From Phalacrocorax aristotelis (taxonomy: Eukaryota > Chordata > Aves > Suliformes > Phalacrocoracidae), in the NCBI RefSeq assembly GCF_949628215.1, contig NC_134298.1, forward strand, positions 372,001 to 436,000: a stretch of 64,000 bases of DNA, written 5' to 3'. Shown one piece after another: positions 24,601 to 33,679 of the stretch. Under the pieces are notes generated by a model. That model saw nothing but the letters and a program-made list of their open reading frames with translations. It was not told where the DNA came from and did no database searches. Position 1 is the stretch's first letter; each line of letters begins with the position of its first letter. The position numbers and the translations under genes are program-made.

Positions 24601-27600
24601 AGGCAAGGACAGGATTCATGTGCCTATATGTTATTAGGTATTGACATTTTAGGTGTCCCAGAGCATGACACCTGGCTTCCTGCTCCCACTGAGGAAGAAT
24701 ATAATTTAACATATGTCTTGTACAGAAGTGTCAAATACCCTAAGACATGCAAAATATTACTCTGTGCCTGTGTTAGACAGCTCACTTGCTCCTTTAGCAT
24801 ATGCCAGGCTAATCATGGTAGCTTTCTTTCTAGTTCTGAGAGAGTCACTAAATGCTGTACATGGATTCTAAGAAGTAGTAAATCTCATTGTAATGCACCC
24901 ATTCAAAACAGAACAGATAAAGGGAATTCTAGATTACTATGTCATGTATATATATAAGTAGAAGAGCCAAATCCTGTCTATTGTAAGTAAAAACTAGTGT
25001 TTTCCCCTTGGCACAAAGTCTGTGTGGACCTGATTTGCTTATCAGTTCTCAAAGTGGAAGTTCTTGTACTGCAACTTTGGTCTACTTGAAAAAAAATGAG
25101 AGCAGTGTCAGTGACCACAGGAGGAATGGTTTTTTTACCTCTCATGTTGGAGAAAGAGGAGCAACTCAACATATGGAACTCAAATTGGTCCCTAAAGAGA
25201 GAGAGGTTCATTTTTCCCATGCAACAGAAGAGGAAACAGTGCTCTCCCAGCCTTGTCTAATTCTTGATCTGTAACTTCTAATTTAAAAAAAAAATTTTCT
25301 ATGAAACTTCTTTTTTTAATCTGCAGATTCCTATTTTCATGCCTTAAAAGACATTTGTTCTGCGACATTTCTTTTTCTTTTCATCAGCTATTTCAAACAA
25401 ACATCAAGAAAAAAATAGGCTGGTATGTTCATCTTCATCCTTTTCTCTCAAGTAAGTAGTGATTTATATTGTAGCATGTTAATGCACATTTATTATAGAA
25501 ATATCTTTTCCCATTGTCTGTCTTTCCTTCCTTCCCTCCTTCCTGCCTTTCCACTTTTTAATTTTTCACTTGTTTATAATTTATTTTCTTTTCTTTCTTC
25601 CTTTTTCCTCAGAGTTGTGTGGGATGAGATTAATTTCCCTTAAGTGTACGTATCTACATCAGTAACAACAGCACAGCCCCCTCCATAGTTTATTGTCAAT
25701 ATCTCTTTTGTCAACTACTCTTTGAATACAATTCACCTGAATTATTTTGAAGTCTACTTCAGGTGCTTCATGCTACATGCTACAGAGAGGTAACCTTCTG
25801 TAGAATTCATTGATTAAAATCTGTATTTAATATTTGGATTGGTGAGACTTCTCTTATGAGTAAAGTTTATCCATCTTGAAATTGACCTCACATGAGATTT
25901 TCCCTGCCTGTGACTTACAGTAGAGCAGGCTGTTATCAAATCTCTCTGACAATTTCTCCTGCATAGAGGTTCATGATTCATTGGCATCATAATGTTTTTG
26001 AATCCAGTGGGCAATTGCCTAATTAAAGGGTGGAGTCAGACCTTCTGATGCCAAATTGAACTAATCTCATGAGAATTGCCTCTCATTTTTTGATAATCAC
26101 ATTTCCTTAAAGTGTCTTTAATTCAGAAGGAAAAAAAAGAAAAAAAAGGGCACTTCTTAAGAAATATTGCACATGATTATTTATTTTTAGAACTTGCACA
26201 CCTACACATGTCTATAATCACATTTCAGGTATGAAATACTTTTGCTTTCATTCATTTTCACAGCTATGCACATAGAGAGATAAAGATATGGAGGAACAGT
26301 ATAATATTAAAGTGGACAATTAAGAAGTCATGAAAAAAAGCAGTCTTCCTACCATGCTATATGGTGTATAGGTATGTGCAATCTACATTCTGTTTGTACA
26401 GCATATCCTTTCTGTCTGCCCAAATCTGATATTAGAAGCATATTTATAATACATATATAAAAGAAATATTATCAGCTAGACAGTGTTGATATGTTGGAAT
26501 AAGCATAGATGAATAAGTAGCTAAATATGTGTGTGTGTATGCTCTCTCACATAGCGCATTTGTGAAAGGGATTAACCTCACAGTTTGCCACAAATATGGC
26601 ATAATAGATGCATGTAAGATTTAACAAGCTGTCTGCATGCAAAACAGTGAGTTTGTGCATTTATGTTGGTTGTGTCTAATGACGGAATTTCTGCCACCTT
26701 GCTTAAACCATCCAGAAGATAGGTCAGGTTCATTGTAGTGAATTCATTAGTGGCTCAGTACAGTTACTAAAAATAAATTATTTTGCAGGTTATCCAAGGC
26801 ATCTGCACAGTGCCTTTAAATATCTTATACCTTTAAGTTTCTATATCCTTCAGAAGCAAGAGCTGAAAGCTGGGTGGCATAATCTTCATCATCTTTTGTG
26901 GCCACAAAAACATATTTTTAGGCAATGCCTGCTATCTCACTTCTTAATCATATCTACCGACAGAAGAGGAATTCAAGTACTTAAACACAGGCATCTCTAG
27001 TGTTATTTTAAACCTTTTGTGGTACTCTGCATGGCCTTCAGCCCTGCTCTGGAAGGACACAGATCTTCTGTGGGTCCCATATTATATTTGCCAACTCCAA
27101 GTGAGTGGCTAAGATATTGCTGGCAGCTAAAATTGCACGATCTCACTCTATATGGGTGCCTGAATATCACCATGAGTGCCTAAAGTGGAGTAACATGTGC
27201 AATGTTAGCTGTCTAAGCTCTGATTATAGTCATATAATTATACATAATAAAGTGTAAGCCATATAGATAACAGTGTCCAGTAATATTTAACCCATTCCTA
27301 ACTAGAATCCTATATAAGGCCAGATGAATCACTGTTCAGAGTCATGGACTGTATTAATTAGGATTTGATTTGCTGGTCCATGCACAGGCTCTCAGTGACG
27401 TTTTGAGAGGCCCTTTGTTCTCCACCAGAGGTGGAGGTGTCACTCCAGGTTCTGAATGTCCTGTAGTTTCTGTGTCCTAATTTTTTGCTCTGTATGAATG
27501 GCCCAAGTAACTACAACGTACAAAAGACATTACATGTATCCACAAACTCATATATGGACACTGAAGGTGGGATTCAAGAACCTAAACACAGCCATAGGAA

Positions 27601-28580
27601 AGCATCTGCCATGTGCTAGAGTGTTTCACAAATTCCTGCCAGGTATGACACAGAACCTATAGAAATCTCATCATCTTGTAGACTGAAAGCTAGAAGGCCA
27701 GGGTATCTATACCATCTCAAAACATGCTTATGTTTAGGTACCTAAATCACTAATATAGAATTTAGACACCCACCATGTGGTTAATTCCACACTGTTTGCT
27801 TAGAACAGGTTAACTTCACATTTGAATGTCCTCTTCTGGTCAAAGGAGAAAGACCAACACTTCAAGGTGGATTAATTTATTCTATTGTGTTTTATGAGAT
27901 ATTGTTACTTCTTAACAGTGTTTGTGTCTCTCTGTTAACTTTTCTATTCACTACATAACCAGATTATTCACAAGGAGATCCACCTAATATATTTAAGTAG
28001 AGACAGGTGCTGGTCTCAATCTTAAAGAATAACAATAGGAGAGATGGAAATGCATCTAGAAATTATGCCACAGGCATTTACAGGAAACGTATTAGTCATT
28101 CTGTGAAGATCCTAACTTACACAAGGATGACTAACCTTAAGATTTAGTGAGATGGCTTCATTATCTGAGTCCCTAATAGTTCAGAGGCTCTAAAGATCGA
28201 TGTCCAGAATAGTGTTATAACAGTAGCTTCTTAGAGTTCTGAATGAGGAGAAATGTGGAGGCTGGGTGAAAAACTCAAGTAAACAAATGAGTATGGAAAA
28301 AAAAATCCTAAGCACTGCACCCTTTCACGCACCTAGCACGTTTCAGATCATGCTGTGTTAGTATCATGAGATGCTTGAGGTCTCGATCAGAAATGTAACT
28401 CAGTTTTGTGAGCATGATCCTAACTATATTTACAAAAATGATCCTAGAAAAATCCTGCAGTCTACTTTGGAAAATTCCCCTTGTGCCTCAATAGTACTTT
28501 GTGAAGTTGCTATGTTGTCGCCATTGGTTGTTTTTTTCCATTATGAATCATTCATTGCAACTAATATTTTTATATTTTTT
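24601..28580. other. Upstream region of the OR gene, no gene recognised
   Basis: Long AT-rich unique-looking sequence without a convincing exon. A pyrimidine-rich run lies at 25520-25610. The 5' untranslated exon(s) of the downstream OR gene may lie here, but nothing in the sequence fixes them. Confidence 0.4.
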
Positions 28581-28590
28581 CTCAATCCAG
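28569..28590 (+). promoter_or_regulatory. Candidate splice acceptor before the OR coding exon
   Basis: A T-rich tract ends in TCAATCCAG at 28590, 109 bp before the OR start codon. Vertebrate OR genes usually have a non-coding 5' exon spliced just upstream of the single coding exon, and this is the best-looking acceptor here. Its use is inferred. Confidence 0.4.
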
Positions 28591-28699
28591 ACAGATCTAA
28601 TTACACAGATTTTCAAGTCACAGTGTGCGCATACAAGATAACTGCTGCTACATCTGCTTCTCCTGCAAAGTCTATAGCAGCTTCTGTATGATTTTCAAC

Positions 28700-29638
28700 A
28701 TGCCCTCAGGTAACTTGACGCAAGTGGTTGAATTCATTCTGGTTGGTTTTCCAGGTAAACAGGAAATGAGGCTTCTGCTCTTTTTTATGTTCTTCCTGGC
28801 TTATGTGCTGACAGTGATAGAAAATGCAATGATTGTTGTGCTTGTTTGGACAAATCTCCAGCTTCACAAGCCAATGTATTTTTTCCTGGGCAATCTTTCT
28901 TTTCTGGAGATCTGGTACGTCTCTGTCACAGTGCCCAAAGTGCTTGTGAGCTTGGTGACGAAGAGACAAGGCATCTCCTTCACAGGCTGCATGGCTCAGC
29001 TATTCTTCTTCCTGGCACTGGCCTGCAGTGAGTGCACTCTCTTGGCTGTCATGGCCTACGATCGCTATGTGGCCATCTGCAACCCATTGCATTACTCAGT
29101 CATCATGGATCACACTCTTTGCACCCACCTGGCCATTGGCTCCTGGATGAGTGGCTTCCTGATTTCCACAGGGAAGGTTTACTTCATTTCACATCAGACC
29201 TACTGTGGGCCTAATATCATCAACCACTTCTTTTGTGATGTCTCCCCCTTACTGAAGCTAGCCTGCACCAACATGTCAGTAGCTGAGCTTATGGATTTCT
29301 TACTGGCCCTGCTCATCCTTCTTGTACCACTCATTGTGATTATGGTCTCCTATGTGTGGATCATCTTCGCTGTCTTGGGCATCCCCTCAGCCCAGGGGCG
29401 TCACAAGGCCTTCTCTACCTGTGCCTCTCACCTCTTAGTGCTCACATTGTTCTACACAGCCTCCCTGTTTATCTATGCCAGGCCTCAGCCTATTGATTCC
29501 TTCAGCTCCTACAAACTGATTTCTGTGGTCTACACCGTACTGACACCCCTCATCAACCCGGTCATTTACTGCCTAAGGAACCAGGAATTCAAAATTGCTT
29601 TTAGGAAAACAATATACTGGAGCAACATCTCATCATAG
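28700..29638 (+). CDS. Olfactory receptor, family 6-like, intact
   Basis: A seven-transmembrane odorant receptor of 312 residues, a normal OR length, on one exon. It would couple to the olfactory G protein in the cilia of sensory neurons. Visible features are an N-glycosylation site (Asn5), TM1 Asn42 (ENAMIV, where GN is usual), KPMYFFLGN (57-65), Cys97 for the conserved disulfide, MAYDRYVAIC (118-127), the Cys169/179/189 extracellular set, KAFSTCASH (236-244) and NPVIYCLRN (286-294). The phrases FLEIWYVSVTVPK and INHFFCDVSPLL are typical of OR6 members. I start at ATG 28700 because MPSGNLTQVV is a normal OR beginning; the frame is open back to 28625. It is the only intact OR here. The exact orthologue is not determined. 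Confidence 0.95.
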   Translation: MPSGNLTQVVEFILVGFPGKQEMRLLLFFMFFLAYVLTVIENAMIVVLVWTNLQLHKPMYFFLGNLSFLEIWYVSVTVPKVLVSLVTKRQGISFTGCMAQLFFFLALACSECTLLAVMAYDRYVAICNPLHYSVIMDHTLCTHLAIGSWMSGFLISTGKVYFISHQTYCGPNIINHFFCDVSPLLKLACTNMSVAELMDFLLALLILLVPLIVIMVSYVWIIFAVLGIPSAQGRHKAFSTCASHLLVLTLFYTASLFIYARPQPIDSFSSYKLISVVYTVLTPLINPVIYCLRNQEFKIAFRKTIYWSNISS

Positions 29639-29710
29639 AAATTTCATCTAGGGTTTCTCTTATTTATTTAACTCCCTTTCTACTCTGTAAAAGTGATTTC
29701 TACAGGTCCT

Positions 29711-29716
29711 AATAAA
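29711..29716 (+). terminator. Polyadenylation signal of the OR gene (candidate)
   Basis: AATAAA lies 73 bp after the OR stop codon, the first canonical signal downstream. Confidence 0.5.
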
Positions 29717-30059
29717 TTACCTAGTGTTCATCTATAAGATTTGGGAGATCCTGAAGAAAGAGAGGAGAGAGTTCAGAGGAACTTGCACTACCTCCCATGA
29801 GGAAAGCTAGTGGTCAGGGGAACAGAGGCTAATCACAGGTAAAAAGTAAATTGCGGACAGCTGTGGGTCTTTGGTCCTGCTCCCAGTTTTAGTGCTCCCC
29901 AGCCCCATATGAGCCTTAATTAGCCTCAGAGCCCTATCCAGATCTAAGATCCCTAAGCTGGGAATAACTTTTTCTCTTGTTCCCACTAAAGATACTCTAT
30001 TTAGTAGTACTATTCTGTGAAGTCCTTAGGATAACATACACCTATATCATAGGAATCTA
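29717..30059. other. Intergenic spacer after the OR gene
   Basis: No gene, RNA or repeat family is recognised before the split CR1 begins. Confidence 0.4.
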
Positions 30060-30169
30060 GAATAGAATGACAGAGTTAGAAGGTATTCTAAGAGGTCTGT
30101 AGGCCAACCTCCTGCTCAAAACAAGCTCAGTTACATCAGGAACTTGTTCAGGTGAGTTTGCATACCTCC
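30060..30169 (-). mobile_element. Old CR1 3' end, left half of a CR1 split by nested ERVs
   Basis: On the plus strand this reads as antisense CR1: AGAGGTCTGTAGGCCAACC, then TCCTGCTCAAAACAAGCTC, then CAGGTGAGTTTGCATACCTC. The same element resumes at 39445 with CCTCCAAAGATG, the next part of the CR1 consensus, 9.3 kb away. The ERV nest lies exactly between. Confidence 0.8.
30165..30169. repeat. Target site duplication CCTCC (left copy)
   Basis: CCTCC directly precedes the left minus-strand LTR, and the same five bases follow the right LTR at 39445-39449. It marks the insertion of the outer minus-strand ERV. Confidence 0.88.
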
Positions 30170-30745
30170 TATCATGGTTTAGCCCCAGTCAGCAACCAAG
30201 CACCACGCAGCCGCTCACTCGCTCCCCCCTGGTGGGATGGGGGAGAGGATCGGAAGAGTAAAAGTGAGGCAACTCGTGGGTTGAGATAAAGACAGTTTAA
30301 TAGTAAAAGCAAAAGCTGCGCACGCAAGCAAAGCAAAACAAGGAATTCATTCACTCCTTTCCACGGGCAGGCAGGCGCTCGGCCATCCCCAGGAGAGCAG
30401 GGCTCCATCACGCGTAACGGTTACTTGGGAAGACAAACGCCATCGCTCCAAACGTCCCCCCTTCCTCCTCCTTCCCCAGCTTTATATCCTGAGCATGGCG
30501 TCGTATGGTACGGGATACCCCGTGGGTCACTTTGGGTCAGCTGTCCCGGCTGTGTCCCCTCCCAGCTTCTTGTGCACCTGGCATAGCACGGGGAGCTGAA
30601 AAAGGCCTTGATCAGTGTACACACTACTTAGCCACAACTAAAGCATCTCCACATTATCACCGCTGTTTCCAGCAAAAATCCAAAACACACCCCCATACTA
30701 GCTACTAAGAAGAAATTTAACTCTACCCCACCTGAAACCAGGACA
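30170..30745 (-). mobile_element. 3' LTR of the outer, non-autonomous ERV
   Basis: It aligns over its full length with 38870-39444, with about 37 differences in 575 bp by eye (about 6%). On the minus strand it runs from TGTCCTGGTTTCAGGTGGGG to the GCTAAACCATGATA end. Internal landmarks on that strand are a TATA box (TATAAA, plus 30481-30486) and an ATTAAA polyadenylation signal (plus 30296-30301). The polypurine tract abuts it at 30746, which makes it the 3' LTR. Confidence 0.95.
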
Positions 30746-30763
30746 GTATCCACCCCTTATTCC
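30746..30763 (-). promoter_or_regulatory. Polypurine tract of the outer ERV
   Basis: On the minus strand GGAATAAGGGGTGGATAC directly precedes the 3' LTR. It is almost the same as 37224-37241 of the inner ERV. Confidence 0.9.
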
Positions 30764-31017
30764 ATACCATTTACATCATGCTCAGGTTCCACACTATCCA
30801 ATACAACCACACTAACCTCCATCCCCCTTCCCATCCTTTGATAAAATACACAGATATCATTTAGTCCACGGCTTTGGGCTCCATCTCTTCTTGTGGTCAC
30901 GCAGGACAGGAGAGGTGGTGCATTGCGTGGAGTTACTGGGCACCAAAGCCAGCTCAGGTCGGGTCACTGCTGCGCTTGCACTGCTTCTTGAAAGGCTTGT
31001 CCTCCGTTGGTTCAGGT

Positions 31018-31187
31018 GGTTCCTGCTGTAGTAATTCCTACAACATGCAACTCAAATCACAGGTTGCAACAATTTAAAGGTATATCCACCAAAATCGCCA
31101 CCCCTGGCCCCTTTGGGCCAGGTTATAGGTTTTAACATTGCAGTGAACTCCTCCCCTTGCTCCCAGCCTGGCTAGCAACCAGGGGTT
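31018..31187. repeat. First of two direct repeats of about 170 bp in the outer ERV
   Basis: The unit contains ACTCAAATCACAGGTT, CAACAATTTAAAGGTAT, CACCCCTGGCCC and CAGTGAACTCCTCCCCTTGC. The same landmarks recur in the second unit, which starts at 31188, is split by the inner ERV, and continues from 37734 to about 37855. Confidence 0.85.
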
Positions 31188-31213
31188 TCTGCTATAGTAA
31201 TTTCCACAACAAG

Positions 31214-31218
31214 GAACT
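31214..31218. repeat. Target site duplication GAACT (left copy)
   Basis: GAACT precedes the inner ERV and recurs at 37734-37738. The uninterrupted first repeat unit reads GCAACTCAAATC at the matching place, which confirms the empty site. Confidence 0.92.
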
Positions 31219-31717
31219 TGTGCTGGTTTTGGCTGAGAAGGGGTTAATTCTCCTCACTGTGGGGGTCAGCTACCTTTCCAGCTTCCCGCGCTCTGCCGCG
31301 TGGCGTGGCAGGGGGGGCTGGGAGGGGCAGGGCCATGGTGGGGGCGGCTGACCCCGACTGGCCAATGGCAGGTTCATTCCATACCATGTGACACCATGAC
31401 CAGTATATTGAGGGGGGGCAGTGGCAGCGCGCAGGCGGCGCGGCGTCGGGTCGGCGGGGGGTGAGCGGCCGCGGCGCGTGCGGTTTGTTCCGGCGGTTCG
31501 CTCCCCCTCTCCCCTCCCTTCCCCCCTCCCCCGGGGCTTTGCGCCTCTCGTTGTTCTCCTTTACATTGCATTTTCTACTGTTGTTTCTTTTAATTTTCAT
31601 TATTAAACTGTTCTTATCCCAACCCACGAGCGTTACCCTTCTGATTCTCTCCCCCATCTACCGGTGGGGGAGTGAGCGAGCGGCTGTGTGGGGCTGAGCT
31701 GCCGCTAAACCACGACA
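31219..31717 (+). mobile_element. 5' LTR of the inner, young ERV
   Basis: A 499 bp LTR, TGTGCTGG...CACGACA. Compared with the 3' LTR I count five substitutions and one 7 bp indel (near 31456-31463), about 1% divergence. It holds a CCAAT box (31362-31366), a weak TATATT element (31404-31409), a long GC-rich middle and an ATTAAA polyadenylation signal (31602-31607). It acts as promoter and 5' end of the proviral transcript. Confidence 0.97.
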
Positions 31718-31724
31718 GTCCTTT

Positions 31725-31742
31725 TGGCGCCCAACGTGGGGC
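31725..31742 (+). promoter_or_regulatory. Primer-binding site, tRNA-Lys(1,2) type
   Basis: TGGCGCCCAACGTGGGGC lies 7 bp after the LTR. It is the sequence complementary to the 3' end of tRNA-Lys1,2 that several betaretroviruses use. Reverse transcription would start here. Confidence 0.93.
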
Positions 31743-31782
31743 ACGAGGGTTGGAGATAACAACAGCTGCTGGTCCCAGCACC

Positions 31783-33651
31783 ATGTTGTCCTTTTTGCAG
31801 TTGGTGTTAAAAATCGGTGTTGGTTGTTTGAGTCTGCTGTGTTCTGCTGTGATTAGTAATGTTTTGCCTACGAGATTTGTTATACAAACACTCGTTTTCA
31901 GCTTTATCTGGTATTTGGGGTTTTTGCTGAAACCGTTACTGTACTTCGGATACCACCTTGTTGAGGCAATTAGCAATTATACCTCCTCCTCTGAGAGATT
32001 TTATATGGAGGAAATACAGAATAATACCTTTGCAACTTTGTTCTATGATGTCTGTGCCTTTGTTACAACAACGTTTTTGTATCTTGAACATCCTTGGGTG
32101 GTTAAGGTGCAGTCATTGTTAGTTTTTGGGCATGTTGTTTTGGTTTTGACTAAGCAACTTAAGAATATCACCCAGAAATCTGCCCCGAGGCTTGATAGTT
32201 ACGAGTGGCAGGGCATGTGGGATAGCATGGGCAAATACCTAGGGCAGTGGGCACCCCCAGTGTTTTGGAGTTTCACCCCCGAGCAAGTGCAGAATCCTAA
32301 AAAACTAGTAGAATATTTAGAGAAAGTATGTTGTTACGCTGGGAACTCCAGAGAGACACAGATAACTGCAACGTGCTGGGGTCTGGCCCATGCATACCGA
32401 GCCCTGCTCAACAGTATTCAGTGCCCCCAGGGGGAAGAGAATGTCTCTGGATTGAAATGCAAAGTGACTGGCACTGTAGACAATCCAGCCCTGACAACAG
32501 GCACTGCAGCCACTCAAACCCCCACAACAAGTACCGGAGCTAGCTCAGAAAATAAACCCGTACCAGTATCAGTTGCCCCCATACATAAGACGAAATATTG
32601 GAAGCGGACATCAACTCGTTTAGAACGGGATGATGAAGAACCAGGGCCATCGCGGGGAGAGGAGGGAGAAGTAATAAATGAAATAGAGACCACCCGATCC
32701 CTGTCCTTAAGCGAGTTGCGAGATATGCGAAAAGATTATAGCCGTCGTTCAGGTGAGCACATTGCCACCTGGCTGCTCCGATGCTGGGATAATGGGGCCA
32801 GTAGCCTGGAACTAGAGGGAAAAGAAGCCAAACAATTGGGATCCCTTTCTGGGGAAGGGGGCGTTGACAAAGCAATTGGAAAAAAACCACAAGCCCTCAG
32901 CCTCTGGAGGCGACTCCTGTCTGGAGTGAAGGAAAGGTATCCCTTTAAAGAAGATGTTACATATCGCCCAGGAAAATGGACAACTATGGAGAAAGGCATC
33001 CAGTATCTCAGGGAATTAGCTGTGTTTGAGGTGATTTATGGTGACCTGGATGATCAACGGTCATCCAAAGATCCAGATGAAGCCGAGTGCACACGACCCA
33101 TGTGGCGGAAGTTTGTACGGAGCGCACCATCTTCACATGCAAACTCATTGGCAGTGATGTCCTGGAAAGATGACGAGACACCAACGGTGGCAGAGGTGAT
33201 AGATAGACTCCGGGATTATGACACAAATATCTCTTCCTCGCTTGTCTCTGCTGTGGAGAAACTATCCCAAGAGGTCCAGCAACTCAAAGAAGATCTGTCC
33301 TACTCCCCACCTCGACAGAGCAGTGTCTCAGCTGTTAGGAATAAGCGTCCTTTGGCTCAAAGAAGGGGATACACACCACGGGCCACCCTATGGTTCTACC
33401 TGCGTGACCACGGAGAGGACATGATGAGGTGGGATGGCAAGCCTACTTCGACCCTACAGGCACGAGTACATGAACTGCAAGGAAGAACAGTCACTCAGGG
33501 AGGCTCTTCCAGGAAAGCTGCTGCTCCAGTTTCCAGCGAGCAAGTCCCCAGACAGAGGAGTAGAAGCGCAGATTTTATTTCTAAGTGTAATAGAGGGACT
33601 CCTGATTCACATTTACAGGAAGTGAGTTGTGACTGCCATGATCAGGACTAG
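31783..33651 (+). CDS. gag: ERV gag-like polyprotein with hydrophobic N-terminus
   Basis: A 622-residue intact frame of the young ERV. I start at ATG 31783 (A at -3), the first ATG after the primer-binding site; the frame opens earlier but inside the LTR. Residues 1-125 hold three or four strongly hydrophobic segments and an N-glycosylation motif (NYT), unlike an ordinary matrix domain. A Thr/Pro/Ala-rich linker and a charged acidic stretch follow. The capsid-like part, at about residues 305-475, contains TWLLRCWDNGASSLELEG and LWRRLLSGVKERYPF, with a coiled-coil-like segment after it. The C-terminus is basic and has no CCHC zinc knuckle. The frame ends at TAG 33649-33651 and pol continues in the same frame. 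An older relative at 14240-15427 keeps the hydrophobic module. Confidence 0.88.
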   Translation: MLSFLQLVLKIGVGCLSLLCSAVISNVLPTRFVIQTLVFSFIWYLGFLLKPLLYFGYHLVEAISNYTSSSERFYMEEIQNNTFATLFYDVCAFVTTTFLYLEHPWVVKVQSLLVFGHVVLVLTKQLKNITQKSAPRLDSYEWQGMWDSMGKYLGQWAPPVFWSFTPEQVQNPKKLVEYLEKVCCYAGNSRETQITATCWGLAHAYRALLNSIQCPQGEENVSGLKCKVTGTVDNPALTTGTAATQTPTTSTGASSENKPVPVSVAPIHKTKYWKRTSTRLERDDEEPGPSRGEEGEVINEIETTRSLSLSELRDMRKDYSRRSGEHIATWLLRCWDNGASSLELEGKEAKQLGSLSGEGGVDKAIGKKPQALSLWRRLLSGVKERYPFKEDVTYRPGKWTTMEKGIQYLRELAVFEVIYGDLDDQRSSKDPDEAECTRPMWRKFVRSAPSSHANSLAVMSWKDDETPTVAEVIDRLRDYDTNISSSLVSAVEKLSQEVQQLKEDLSYSPPRQSSVSAVRNKRPLAQRRGYTPRATLWFYLRDHGEDMMRWDGKPTSTLQARVHELQGRTVTQGGSSRKAAAPVSSEQVPRQRSRSADFISKCNRGTPDSHLQEVSCDCHDQD

Positions 33652-33679
33652 AGGGGCCCTGCCTCCAGCCGGGTGGAGG
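33649..33679 (+). promoter_or_regulatory. Putative stop-codon readthrough signal between gag and pol
   Basis: TAG (33649-33651) is the only stop between two large frames in the same reading frame. Ten bases later lies a perfect 6 bp stem, CCTCCA (33662-33667) and TGGAGG (33674-33679), with a six-base GC-rich loop. Gammaretroviruses express pol by readthrough of an in-frame UAG upstream of an RNA structure, so this looks like the same solution. It has not been shown here. Confidence 0.6.

Larger units (their letters stand above)
30764..31218 (-). mobile_element. Internal region of the outer ERV, 3' part
   Basis: On the minus strand, about 30746-30870 aligns with the 3' untranslated region of the inner ERV (37125-37241): ATGATATCTGTGTATTTTAT, AAAGGATGGGAAGGGG and ATGGTATGGAATAAGGGGTG are shared. 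The rest has no coding frame of retroviral type. Two direct repeats of about 165-170 bp begin at about 31018 and 31188. The second is interrupted at 31218 by the inner ERV and continues at 37739. Confidence 0.88.
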
